Shown one piece after another: positions 45,146-53,729 of a stretch of DNA of 64,000 nucleotides. This stretch comes from Silicimonas algicola (lineage in GTDB: Bacteria; Pseudomonadota; Alphaproteobacteria; Rhodobacterales; Rhodobacteraceae): the NCBI RefSeq assembly GCF_003148765.1, contig NZ_QGGV01000001.1, forward strand, positions 242,001 through 306,000, written 5' to 3'. Position numbers and translations under genes: made by a program. Numbering within the stretch: the stretch's first letter is position 1; the number at the start of each line of letters is the position of its first letter. Below the pieces are notes generated by a model. The model was not told where the DNA came from. It did no database searches and saw nothing but the letters and a program-made list of their open reading frames with translations.

Positions 45146-46648
45146 ATGACCGCCACCGCCGATTCCGTGGACCCCTCCCCCTTGTCCTCCGCCTCTGTCC
45201 GCCTCGGACTTGGCGCGGTCGGCATCACGCTGCTTTTCGCCTCGCTCGGTCAGACCATCGTGTCTCCGGCCCTTCCGGTCATCGTCGCGGAACTGGGCGG
45301 GCTCGACCACATTACCTGGGTCATCACGGCCTATCTGCTGGCCTCGACCGTCGGCGCGCCGATCGCGGGCAAGCTGGGCGACCTCTACGGGCGCAAGATG
45401 GTGATGTGGGGCGCCATCGGGGTGTTCATGTTGGGCGCCGTTCTCTGCGGTCTGGCGCAGAGCATGGGCGTGCTGATCCTGGGCCGTCTGGTGCAGGGAC
45501 TGGGCGGCGGAAGCCTGATCGTGCTGTCTATGGCCGTCGTCGGAGACCTGCTTCCGCCGCGCGAGCGCGGGCGTGCGCAGGGTGTCCTGGGCGCGGCCTT
45601 CGGCGTCTCGACCGTGATCGGTCCGCTTTTGGGCGGGTTCCTGGTCGAAAGCCTGAGCTGGCACTGGATCTTCTTCGTCAACCTCCCCTTCGGCGTCCTG
45701 GCCTTCGTCCTTCTGGGCATGGCGCTCGACTCGCCGCCTCGGGTACAGCGGTCCATCGACTATGCCGGCGCGGCGCTTCTGGCGGCGGTCCTTTCGTCGG
45801 CCGTCCTTCTGTCGAACATGGGTGGCACGGTTCTGCCGTGGGCGAGCGTCGAGATGGCGGGGCTGATGTCGGCCTTCGTCCTGGCCCTTGTCGGCTTCGT
45901 CGCGGTCGAGCGGCGGGCGGCCGAGCCGATCCTGCCGATGAGCCTTTTCCGCAACAACACCTTCCTCGTCATTAACGCCGTCGGCTTTCTTGTCGGCACG
46001 GCGATGTTCGGGACGATCACCTTCCTGCCGCTCTTTCTTCAGATCGTGAAGGGCGTGACGCCGACCGTGTCGGGGTTGTTCCTGCTGCCGATGATGGGCG
46101 GGCTGATCGTTACCTCGACCCTGGCCGGGCAACTCATGTCACGGACGGGACGCTACAAGCGCCTGCCGATCGGATCGACCGCCATCCTGGCGCTGGCGAT
46201 GCTGTCGCTGACGCAGGTTTCGGCCGAGACGCCCCTGTGGTCCATCGCGCTGTCCCTCGGCGGCGTGGGCATCGGTCTTGGGCCGGTTTTCGCGGTCGGC
46301 GTGGCTGCGGTGCAGAACGCGGTGCCCTTCGCCATGCTGGGGGTGGGGACGGCATCGACCAACATGTTCCGGCTGATCGGTGGCTCGATCGGCACCGCGG
46401 CCTTCGGGGCGATCTTCAGCGCGGGCATCGCGCGGCATCTGGAAGGCGAACTCGACGGCGTGGGCTTCAGCTCGCTGAGCGCCGCCTATGTCCGGTCGCT
46501 GCCGCCCGAGGCGCAGGCGCTGGTGACGGACGGCATCTCGTCGGCGCTGCATCCGGTGTTCTGGATCGCGGCGGCCATGTCGGCGCTGGCCTTCGGCATC
46601 TCGATGCTTCTGAACGAGCAGCCGTTGTCGGCGACGCGGCCCGCCTGA
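45146..46648 (+). CDS. MFS multidrug exporter, DHA2 (EmrB/QacA) family
   Basis: Encodes 500 residues with 14 predicted membrane helices. ASLGQTIVSPALPVIVAELGG and the motif A GKLGDLYGRKMVMW are near residues 35-100, motif C GVSTVIGPLLGGFLVE follows. Such proton-driven pumps export hydrophobic drugs. CTGGAG lies 10 nt before the ATG. Divergence from a MarR gene with an operator-like site between them suggests drug-inducible control. The gene converges on the AAA ATPase gene. Confidence 0.92.
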   Translation: MTATADSVDPSPLSSASVRLGLGAVGITLLFASLGQTIVSPALPVIVAELGGLDHITWVITAYLLASTVGAPIAGKLGDLYGRKMVMWGAIGVFMLGAVLCGLAQSMGVLILGRLVQGLGGGSLIVLSMAVVGDLLPPRERGRAQGVLGAAFGVSTVIGPLLGGFLVESLSWHWIFFVNLPFGVLAFVLLGMALDSPPRVQRSIDYAGAALLAAVLSSAVLLSNMGGTVLPWASVEMAGLMSAFVLALVGFVAVERRAAEPILPMSLFRNNTFLVINAVGFLVGTAMFGTITFLPLFLQIVKGVTPTVSGLFLLPMMGGLIVTSTLAGQLMSRTGRYKRLPIGSTAILALAMLSLTQVSAETPLWSIALSLGGVGIGLGPVFAVGVAAVQNAVPFAMLGVGTASTNMFRLIGGSIGTAAFGAIFSAGIARHLEGELDGVGFSSLSAAYVRSLPPEAQALVTDGISSALHPVFWIAAAMSALAFGISMLLNEQPLSATRPA

Positions 46649-46668
46649 GATCCTGACCTTCAAACGCG

Positions 46669-46694
46669 AACGGACGACCCTACGGCCGTCCGTT
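46669..46694 (+). terminator. Candidate bidirectional terminator
   Basis: AACGGACG and CGTCCGTT form an 8-bp stem with a 10-nt loop between the convergent MFS and AAA ATPase genes. The tail is poor on either strand, so it is only a candidate. Confidence 0.45.
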
Positions 46695-46718
46695 CCTGAT
46701 TTCGGCGTGGCAGGATCG

Positions 46719-48029
46719 TCAGTGGACGATCTTCTCTTCCTTCACGAACATGTTCGCCCAGGCACGGTCGATCAACTCCGGCGACATCTGGTAGGGGATG
46801 CCCTCGAACTCGCAGATGGCGATCATCTGGTCGATCAGGAAGATCGGCTGGTAGTTCGCGTAGATGTTGTCGATGGTCGGGTACTTGTTCTTGATGAGGT
46901 AGACGAGCGTATCCTCGTCCAGCGGCATCTTCCGCTTGCGTGCGACCATCGCAAAGATCTTCAGGTAATCCTCCTGCTCCGGCCCGTCGATCTTGATCTT
47001 GAAGAAGATCCGGCGCAGCGCCGCCTTGTCGAAGATCTCGTTCGGGTGGAAGTTGGTCGAGAAGATCACAAGCGTGTCGAAGGGCACCGTGAACTTCTCG
47101 CCCGACTGCAGGGCAAGGATGTCCTTCGATTCCTCGAGCGGCACGATCCAGCGGTTGACCAGCGCCTGCGGCGGTTCTTCCTGTCGGCCAAGGTCGTCGA
47201 CGATGAAGATGCCGCCGGTGGACTTGAGTTGCAGCGGCGCCTGGTAGGTCCGCGCCGTCGGGTTGTAGACGAGGTCGAGCATCGAGAGTGACAGCTCGCC
47301 GCCCGTGATGACCGTCGGCCGCTCGCAGAGGACATAGCGGGTGTCGTAGCGGTTCGACGTGCGGCGGAGCGAATTCGGATCGTCCTCGAGCGTCTCGGCG
47401 GCGGAGTGGACGATGGGGTCATAGACCGTGATGACCTGGCTCGCATATTCGATGGCGCGGGGAACGTAGATCTTGTCGCCGAGCGCGTTGCGGATGCCGT
47501 TCGAGATCGAGGATTTGCCGTTGCCCGGAGGCCCGTACATCAGGATCGAACGTCCCGCGCTGACGGCGGGTCCGAGGTGGTCGAGAAGCTCGTTCGGCAG
47601 GATCAGGTGACCCATCGCCGACAGAAGCTGATCGCGCGTGACCTGGATGTTGCGGATCGACTGGCGGCGGACCTGCTCGGAGTACACCTCGAGCGGGACG
47701 GGCATGGCGCCGTAGTATTCGGACTGGGCCAGGGCGTCGAGCGCACGGGCCTTGCCGGCGTCGGTCAGCTGATAGCCCATCTCGCCGCCCGAGTTGGCGT
47801 GCAGCGTGCCGGTCGACTGCATCAGCTTCTGCTCGCGGGCGACGTCGATCAGCTCCTGCGTGACCGGAACCGGCAGGCAGATCGCCCGGGCCAGTTCGGT
47901 GCAGGTTTCGAGGTTCATCCGGAAGCTTGTCTTAAGCAGGATGTCACGCATCATCACCGCGGGCAGCTTCATGCCCGCAAGCGACCGGGGCGCCGGAGGG
48001 GCGATGACGTTCGACGATTCCATGTTCAT
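46719..48029 (-). CDS. AAA+ ATPase next to the Tad locus
   Basis: Encodes 436 residues. The N-terminal 150 residues look like a helical, partly winged-helix region; the AAA+ core has Walker A GPPGNGKS (166-173), Walker B in TGGIFIVDDLGRQ near 271-283, the sensor segment VIFSTNFHP (321-329) and the arginine-rich RRIFFKIKI. It belongs to a poorly described alphaproteobacterial ATPase family. The start used (48029) is followed by another ATG two codons on. It is divergent from a membrane-protein gene and lies a few kilobases downstream of the tad genes on the same strand, which suggests but does not prove a link. Confidence 0.85.
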   Translation of the reverse strand: MNMESSNVIAPPAPRSLAGMKLPAVMMRDILLKTSFRMNLETCTELARAICLPVPVTQELIDVAREQKLMQSTGTLHANSGGEMGYQLTDAGKARALDALAQSEYYGAMPVPLEVYSEQVRRQSIRNIQVTRDQLLSAMGHLILPNELLDHLGPAVSAGRSILMYGPPGNGKSSISNGIRNALGDKIYVPRAIEYASQVITVYDPIVHSAAETLEDDPNSLRRTSNRYDTRYVLCERPTVITGGELSLSMLDLVYNPTARTYQAPLQLKSTGGIFIVDDLGRQEEPPQALVNRWIVPLEESKDILALQSGEKFTVPFDTLVIFSTNFHPNEIFDKAALRRIFFKIKIDGPEQEDYLKIFAMVARKRKMPLDEDTLVYLIKNKYPTIDNIYANYQPIFLIDQMIAICEFEGIPYQMSPELIDRAWANMFVKEEKIVH

Positions 48030-48163
48030 TGCAGCACTCGGCCTCACCAAAGATTTCCCGATGCGCCCCGGCGTTGCCCGATTTTGAACAATAACCGGTG
48101 GCACATCTTTGCCGGGCCGAACATGACCCGTTATTGTGGCCAAAAAATGGAAAAGGATGGGGC

Positions 48164-49777
48164 ATGAGCAGGCCAAATCCCCTTGTCCTGGCGGCGGTGC
48201 TGCTGGCGTTCACGATGGCGCTGGGCGGCCTGCCTTTCTTGAAGGGCGGGCTTTATCTCGACGCGCACGAGGGGGACACCTATCACCTTCTCGACATCCT
48301 CTTCCGGATGCGGGAGGGGCAAGTGCCGCACCTGGATTTTCCAACCCCGCTTGGTGTCTTCTCGGTTCTGCCCTTCGCGTGGCTCCTGAAGGCGGGCTAC
48401 AGCGTCGGGACGTCGATCATCCTCGGCCAGCTTCTCGTGGCGCTTTCCCTCTGGCCCCTGGCGACCTATGCGGCGCTGCGGCTGACGCGCGGTCTGGCGT
48501 TCTATTTCGGCCTCGTCACGCTGGGGCTCGTGGTGGCGCTGAGCTATGGGACGGCGACGTCGGGTGCCACGATCTCGATGCATTACAACAGGTGGGGCTG
48601 GGCGCTGTCCTTCGTCGCCGTGGTGCTGGCGTTCCTCCCCGCGCGGCGAGAGCGTCAGGCGCTGGACGGGGCGCTGATCGGGCTTCTCTGTGCGGTGCTC
48701 CTGCTCATCAAGGTGACCTACTTCGTCGCCGTCGCCCCCGCCGCGGGATTGGCGCTGGTCGCTCGGGGGCAGGGGCGCGCGGTGCTGTGGGCCGCGCTGA
48801 CGGGGCTTGCCGTGGCGGTCGCGGTGACGGCCGCTCACGGGATCGGCTTCTGGCTGGCGTATCTGGGTGACCTTAGGGCGGTGGCGGCCTCCGAGGTGCG
48901 GCCATTCGTGGGCGTGCCGTTCCAGGTCGTCCTGACGGGGCCGGTCTATATGGGGGCCACGCTGACGGGGATCGCCGCGGTCTTTCTGGTCCGGCGGGCG
49001 GGCCACGGGCTTTTGGCGCTGGGGCTGCTGTGGCTGGTCGCCGGCTCGATCTACGTCACCTACCAGAACTTCGGAAACGTGCCCCAGTGGCTTTACCTGA
49101 TGCCCGTCCTTCTCTTGGCGCTGAGACCCGCGACCGACGAGGCGAGAGTGCCCGGCGGCAGTTTGCGGCAGGGCATGACGGTCCTGGCGATCATTGCGGT
49201 GACGCTTGAATTCCCTTCTCTTTACAATGCCTTCCGGGTGAATTTCGAGCATCTGGCCTTTGACCCGGCACGTTTCGTGCGCATGTTGCCGGACCCGGCT
49301 CAGGGTGACCTCTTCATCCGGACCGACCGCGGCTACATGATGACCGCGAACGTCGACCTCGACCGCTCGATGCCGCAGTGGGCGCGCTACAGCGAGGTCG
49401 TCGATCGTCCGCCGCTGGCCGAACTGAAGGGTGCGACCTTTCCGGCCTGCGAATGGATGGCGGGCTCACGAGCCTATTTCGAGACCCTGGGACAGGCGAT
49501 GGCGGAGGCGGGCGTGCCCGAGGGCGGGCAGGTCTTCGTCGCGGACATCCTGTCGGCGTTCTGGCTGTTCGGGGACCTCGCCCCGCTCGGCGGCGGCGCA
49601 CCGTGGTACTACGGCGGGCTGACCGGGCTCGATCATGCGGACTTCGTGATGGTGCCGAAGTGCAGTTTCGTGCAGCGGGTGCGGGGCATCATGGTCGAGG
49701 ATCTGAAAGCCGTGGAGGACCGGCTGGAGCTTGTCCGCGACGACGATCTCATGGCGCTTTACCGCGTCAGCCGGTGA
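48164..49777 (+). CDS. Polytopic membrane protein, possible GT-C type enzyme
   Basis: Encodes 537 residues, roughly ten membrane segments over residues 8-350, and a soluble C-terminal part of about 170 residues. The first extracytoplasmic loop carries an acidic motif, LYLDAHEGDTYH, at the position where GT-C glycosyltransferases keep catalytic acidic residues, so a lipid-linked sugar transferase is possible. That is inference only. AAAAGGATGGGGC precedes the ATG. It is the one plus-strand gene inside the Tad region and shares 11 bp with the prepilin peptidase gene at its 3' end. Confidence 0.75.
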   Translation: MSRPNPLVLAAVLLAFTMALGGLPFLKGGLYLDAHEGDTYHLLDILFRMREGQVPHLDFPTPLGVFSVLPFAWLLKAGYSVGTSIILGQLLVALSLWPLATYAALRLTRGLAFYFGLVTLGLVVALSYGTATSGATISMHYNRWGWALSFVAVVLAFLPARRERQALDGALIGLLCAVLLLIKVTYFVAVAPAAGLALVARGQGRAVLWAALTGLAVAVAVTAAHGIGFWLAYLGDLRAVAASEVRPFVGVPFQVVLTGPVYMGATLTGIAAVFLVRRAGHGLLALGLLWLVAGSIYVTYQNFGNVPQWLYLMPVLLLALRPATDEARVPGGSLRQGMTVLAIIAVTLEFPSLYNAFRVNFEHLAFDPARFVRMLPDPAQGDLFIRTDRGYMMTANVDLDRSMPQWARYSEVVDRPPLAELKGATFPACEWMAGSRAYFETLGQAMAEAGVPEGGQVFVADILSAFWLFGDLAPLGGGAPWYYGGLTGLDHADFVMVPKCSFVQRVRGIMVEDLKAVEDRLELVRDDDLMALYRVSR

Positions 49778-50255
49778 AGAAGCCGATCAGCAGGTAGAAC
49801 AGCAGCGCGGGCGCCAGCGCGAAACCCATCGGAAACTCGCGCCGCGTCCAGCTTTCCCAGGTCTCGAACCTCTGCCGGATGGCCGAGGCGCGGGCGAGGC
49901 GGTGCAGGATGAAGGCCGCGATCACGGTCGCTGCCAAGAGGAACATGAACGGCATGAAATCGGGGCGCGCGATGAAGGGCGCCATCGCGGCGGCGTATTT
50001 GGCGTCGCCGGCTCCCACGCCGCCGATGGCGCTGAGGACGAAGCCGATGGCAAGCACCACGCCGAAGTGGGCGTAGCGCCAGAGGTATTCACCGAAGGGA
50101 AGGGCGACGAGGCCCACGACAACGAAGACCGCGAGCAGGGCCAGGACGGCCTTGTTCGGAATCTTCATCGAGGCCATGTCGCTCCACGCCACCCAGACGG
50201 TGATGGGCGCGACGAAAGGCAGGAACCAGGCGGCCGTCGTCCAGTCTATCGACAT
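49767..50255 (-). CDS. Prepilin peptidase, A24 family (TadV/CpaA-like)
   Basis: Encodes 162 residues with six membrane segments. Both catalytic aspartates of the aspartic prepilin peptidase are visible, Asp26 in WSDMASMKIPN and Asp84 in GVGAGDAKYAAA. It lacks the cytosolic methylase domain of PilD, like the small CpaA/TadV enzymes, and should cut the Flp leader peptides after the conserved Gly. It is the last gene of the tadZABCD run, 10 bp after a TPR gene. Confidence 0.93.
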   Translation of the reverse strand: MSIDWTTAAWFLPFVAPITVWVAWSDMASMKIPNKAVLALLAVFVVVGLVALPFGEYLWRYAHFGVVLAIGFVLSAIGGVGAGDAKYAAAMAPFIARPDFMPFMFLLAATVIAAFILHRLARASAIRQRFETWESWTRREFPMGFALAPALLFYLLIGFFTG

Positions 50256-50265
50256 TCCGGGATCG

Positions 50266-51123
50266 TCAGCCCTGCTTCTCGAGCGCTTCGCGGCTGCGGA
50301 TCGCGGCGTCGAAGTGCTGCGGATGCGTATCGATGGCATCATCCAGAAGCGCTTTGCCGGTGTTCAGGTCGCCCTGCTTGATCGCCGAAAGCGCCGCCGT
50401 ATAGAGAAGCTGCGCCCGCTCGATCTGGGACATCTGCACGACCGGCATGTCGTAGTTGCGCTGTGCCGCCCGCGCGAGGACAAGGTTGTTCTTCGCTGTG
50501 AACATGCCGGCGTCATAGGTCAGAGCCTCGCCGAACAGCCGTTCGGCGCCCACGTAATCGCCGCGGCTGAGCTTGGAGTAGCCCCAGTTGTTCAGGGTGC
50601 CCGAGGGCGTGGTCGTGAGGCCGACGGCGATCTCGTAGAAGCTGTCCGCCTTCTCCCACTCCTTGTTCGAGTCCGCGATCATCGCCTCGAGGCGATAGCG
50701 CTTGTAGGTCTCGTGGGTGGGCGGGATCTTGTCGAGTTCGGCCTCGGCCTTCTTCCACTCGTTCGCGCGGATCAGGGCGTCGGCGTATTCGACGCGGTCC
50801 TCGCTGTTGGCGCCGGGCATGGTCAGCACCTTTTCCCACGCCGTGGCGGCGGCGGTCGGCTTCTTGGCGCGGACGAGCGACTGCGCCAGTCCGCGGTGAA
50901 GGTCGATCCGGCCGGGGTTTTGTGCGATCGTCCGCTCGAAGTAGACGACGGCTTCGTTAGGGTCGGCAACGGTGAGCATGACGTCTGTCAGGTTCGTCTC
51001 GTCGATGACGTTGACGTCCTTGATCGCCTGTTCGACTTCCTCATCCGTGATTCCGCGCTCGCCGCAGGCCGTCAGGCCCATGATACCGACGACACAGAGA
51101 CCGATCAGACCAGCGTTCCGCAT
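50266..51123 (-). CDS. tadD: TPR lipoprotein (TadD-like 1)
   Basis: Encodes 285 residues. A signal peptide ending at GLTACGE (lipobox cysteine at 20) is followed by tetratricopeptide repeats spanning about residues 55-270 (for example AVVYFERTIAQNPGRIDLHR, AAATAWEKVL, GAERLFGEALTYDAGMFTA). TadD proteins help assemble or localise the secretin. It lies between a second TPR lipoprotein gene and the peptidase gene in the tad operon. Confidence 0.86.
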   Translation of the reverse strand: MRNAGLIGLCVVGIMGLTACGERGITDEEVEQAIKDVNVIDETNLTDVMLTVADPNEAVVYFERTIAQNPGRIDLHRGLAQSLVRAKKPTAAATAWEKVLTMPGANSEDRVEYADALIRANEWKKAEAELDKIPPTHETYKRYRLEAMIADSNKEWEKADSFYEIAVGLTTTPSGTLNNWGYSKLSRGDYVGAERLFGEALTYDAGMFTAKNNLVLARAAQRNYDMPVVQMSQIERAQLLYTAALSAIKQGDLNTGKALLDDAIDTHPQHFDAAIRSREALEKQG

Positions 51124-51167
51124 AGCACTTCGTCCCTTGCTGCTCGCATCCGCCCTGGCTTGCCCGT

Positions 51168-51740
51168 CTAGGGGTTCTCGGGTGTTTCGAGGATCCGGTA
51201 ATATCCCGGCCCCCGGCGCACCAGGCGAAACTCATCAGGCGGAGCATATGCGGGATTTTCAAGCTTTGCGAGGGCCAAGCGAAGGTTTTCGCGGATTTCG
51301 GCACTCTGGCCACTGTCGAGAGCGAAGGCCAGGCGGAAGACCCGGCTCGCCTCGCCATAGGAGCCCTGCTCCATCAGGACGACGCCCAGGTTGTTCCATG
51401 CGGGCGGGAAGGTCTCGTCCAGCTCGGTCGCGCGGCGCAGGATCTGTTCGGCCTGGTTGAGGCGCCCGAGCTGGAGGTTGGCCGAACCGATGGCCGAGAG
51501 CACGTCGGCGTTCACGCCCTGCTCGGAGGCGGCGCGGTAATAGGCCTTCAGCGCCAGCTCGTATTCGCCCGAGGCCATCAGCCTGTGTCCGACGATGAGA
51601 CCATCGACCGAGTCCTCGTCCGCCGGCCGGCCACTGGGCGCGAAAGGGCTGCCCTCGGATTGGCGAAGGCCGCCTGCGGTGTCGCAGGCGGCCAGCATGG
51701 TCAGGGCGGCAATCGCCCCAATCGCGTTTCTGCGTTGCAT
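51168..51740 (-). CDS. TPR lipoprotein (TadD-like 2)
   Basis: Encodes 190 residues. Signal peptide and lipobox (ALTMLAACDT, Cys19) precede at least two TPRs: YELALKAYYRAASEQGVNA and LNQAEQILRRATELDETFPP, then a third SYGEASRVFRLAFALD. The C-terminus FRLVRRGPGYYRILE is not repeat-like. It follows tadC by 8 bp and is probably a second outer-membrane assembly factor for the pilus. Confidence 0.84.
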   Translation of the reverse strand: MQRRNAIGAIAALTMLAACDTAGGLRQSEGSPFAPSGRPADEDSVDGLIVGHRLMASGEYELALKAYYRAASEQGVNADVLSAIGSANLQLGRLNQAEQILRRATELDETFPPAWNNLGVVLMEQGSYGEASRVFRLAFALDSGQSAEIRENLRLALAKLENPAYAPPDEFRLVRRGPGYYRILETPENP

Positions 51741-51748
51741 ACGCCCCT

Positions 51749-52750
51749 TTAGAAGCCAGCTTTCGACAGCGTCTCTGCAATGCCATAGACCGACGGCCCG
51801 ATCAGGATGATCAGAAGCGGCGGCACTGTCAGGAGCATTGTGGCAAGGGTCATCTTGGTCGGCAAGGTGTTTGCCTTCTCTTCGGCGCGCATGATCCGTT
51901 TGTCGCGCATCTCGGACGCATAGACGCGGAGCGCCTCGGCGATCGAGGTACCGAAGGTGGCGGACTGGATCAGCACGGTGACGAAGCTGGCGACGTCGGC
52001 GACGCCGGTCCTCTCGGACATGTCGCGCAGGACGAGCTGCTTGTCCTTGCCCGCCTTCATCTCCTGGGCGACCATTTCGAATTCGTCGGCGAGGGCGGGA
52101 AAGCCCGCGCGGATTTCCTTGGACACGCGGATGATCGACTGATCGAGCGACTGTCCGGCCTCGACGCAGACGAGCATCATGTCGAGGGAGTCGGGGAAGC
52201 CGTTGGTGATTTCTTCCTGGCGCGACTGCTGGCGCTTGGTGACCCAGTACTTGGGCATGACATAGCCGACGATACCGGGGATGAGGACGGACATGATCAG
52301 CGACTGGGTCGAAGGCTCGCCGGTGACGCTGTTGTAGATCGCGTAGAGGCTGCCGAGGACAAGACATCCGATCCCGAGCGCGAACTGGAGGAAGTGGTAG
52401 GTCCGCACTGCGTCTTTCCCGCGGTAGCCGGCCTGCATCAGCTTCAGGCGCGTTTCGGAATAGGCCTTGGCGTCCTGGGGTTCGAGGAAGCTCGAGTATT
52501 TCTCGAGCTTGTCGACGCCCTTGCCGCGACCGCGGCGGAGACGGGCCTTGCCGTCGGCCTCGCCGGCGCTGGCGCGGGTGGCGCGACGGATCTGCTCGAA
52601 GGGGTCCTTTTCCTTCTTGAGAAGGGCGGGCAGCGTCAGCACGACCAGGAAAAGACCGAGGACGCCGATGACCAGAAGCGGCGCAAGCTCACCGAACTGG
52701 TCGTGAAGGAAGGTGTTCGCCTGGGCGAAAAGGGTGGTGACGTATTCCAT
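51749..52750 (-). CDS. tadC: Tad inner-membrane platform protein TadC
   Basis: Encodes 333 residues of the T2SS/T4P GspF domain type. Membrane segments lie near residues 22-42, 120-150 and at the C-terminus (MTLATMLLTVPPLLIILIGPSVYGI). GFPDSLDMMLVCVEAGQSLD and ELSLVAREMKAGKDKQLVL-like ALADEFEMVAQEMKAGKDKQ are the GspF signature, with GTSIAEALRVYASEMR. It pairs with TadB to form the platform driven by TadA. Starts 4 bp after tadB ends. Confidence 0.93.
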   Translation of the reverse strand: MEYVTTLFAQANTFLHDQFGELAPLLVIGVLGLFLVVLTLPALLKKEKDPFEQIRRATRASAGEADGKARLRRGRGKGVDKLEKYSSFLEPQDAKAYSETRLKLMQAGYRGKDAVRTYHFLQFALGIGCLVLGSLYAIYNSVTGEPSTQSLIMSVLIPGIVGYVMPKYWVTKRQQSRQEEITNGFPDSLDMMLVCVEAGQSLDQSIIRVSKEIRAGFPALADEFEMVAQEMKAGKDKQLVLRDMSERTGVADVASFVTVLIQSATFGTSIAEALRVYASEMRDKRIMRAEEKANTLPTKMTLATMLLTVPPLLIILIGPSVYGIAETLSKAGF

Positions 52751-52754
52751 TGGC

Positions 52755-53723
52755 CTAGACCTTGATGTTCACGAGCATGCGCATCACGAAGATGTTCACG
52801 GTGAGGAAGGCGGCGACGACGAGGCAGGCGGGGATGAAGTACGCCGTCTCTTTCACGTCGTCATAATAGTTGGGCTGGATGACGTTGATCATCACGAGCG
52901 CCAGGATCGGGAACAGCGACAGGAACATGCCCGACCACTTCGCTTCGGCGGTGATCGCCTTGACCCGGCGGAAGAGGCGGAAGCGCGAGCGCACGACCTT
53001 GGCGAGACCGTCGAGGATCTCGGCCAGGTTGCCGCCCGAGGTCTGCTGGATCGTCACGGCGACGGCGAGGAAGCGCAGGTCCTGCATGTCCATCCGTTCC
53101 GCCATGGACTTGAGCGCGTCGCCCACGTCGCGGCCATAGGCGGCCTCGTCCGAGATGACGCCCATTTCCGTGCCGAGCGGGTCCGGCACCTCTTTCGCGA
53201 CGATCTGTAGAGCCGAGGTGAAGGGGTGGCCGACGCGCAGCGAGCGCACCATGAGTTCGACCGCGTCGGGAAGCTGTTCTGCCAGCATTCCCAGGCGCTT
53301 CTTGGCGGTGCGGTTAACCCAGATGTAGACTGCGCCCACGCCCATCATCAGCGACAGGACCAGCCGGATCGGCAGCGAGGCCGCCGTGCCGAAGGTCAGC
53401 AGGAAGAAGGCGACGACGGTCAGCACACCCATCACCATGATGAGTTGGCCCGGCGTGAAGGCGATGTTCGCCTTCTGGGCCTTGTCGGCGAGGATCGCAT
53501 AGAGCGGGATCGACTTCGACTTCATGTGCTGGGACATTTCCTTGCGGAGTTGTTCCAGCACCTGCTCGCGGCCGGCGCCCTTCTCGAGCATCTCGAGGCG
53601 GCGGTTGACGCGGCTGTTGAGGCTGATCGACTTGCCGAAGACCGACAGGTAGATGCCCTGCACCAGCGCGAGAACCGCGAGGAAGATCAGGCCGTAGATG
53701 AGTGGTTCTGCGCTGATGACCAT
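52755..53723 (-). CDS. tadB: Tad inner-membrane platform protein TadB
   Basis: Encodes 322 residues with a GspF domain. Membrane segments near 10-30, 90-140 and 270-322. The signature QLPDAVELMVRSLRVGHPFT and GDALKSMAERMDMQDLRFLAVAVTIQQ are present. Its partner is TadC directly downstream. It follows tadA by 6 bp. In the Tad system TadB and TadC form the membrane platform. Confidence 0.93.
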   Translation of the reverse strand: MVISAEPLIYGLIFLAVLALVQGIYLSVFGKSISLNSRVNRRLEMLEKGAGREQVLEQLRKEMSQHMKSKSIPLYAILADKAQKANIAFTPGQLIMVMGVLTVVAFFLLTFGTAASLPIRLVLSLMMGVGAVYIWVNRTAKKRLGMLAEQLPDAVELMVRSLRVGHPFTSALQIVAKEVPDPLGTEMGVISDEAAYGRDVGDALKSMAERMDMQDLRFLAVAVTIQQTSGGNLAEILDGLAKVVRSRFRLFRRVKAITAEAKWSGMFLSLFPILALVMINVIQPNYYDDVKETAYFIPACLVVAAFLTVNIFVMRMLVNIKV

Positions 53724-53729
53724 TTGAGG

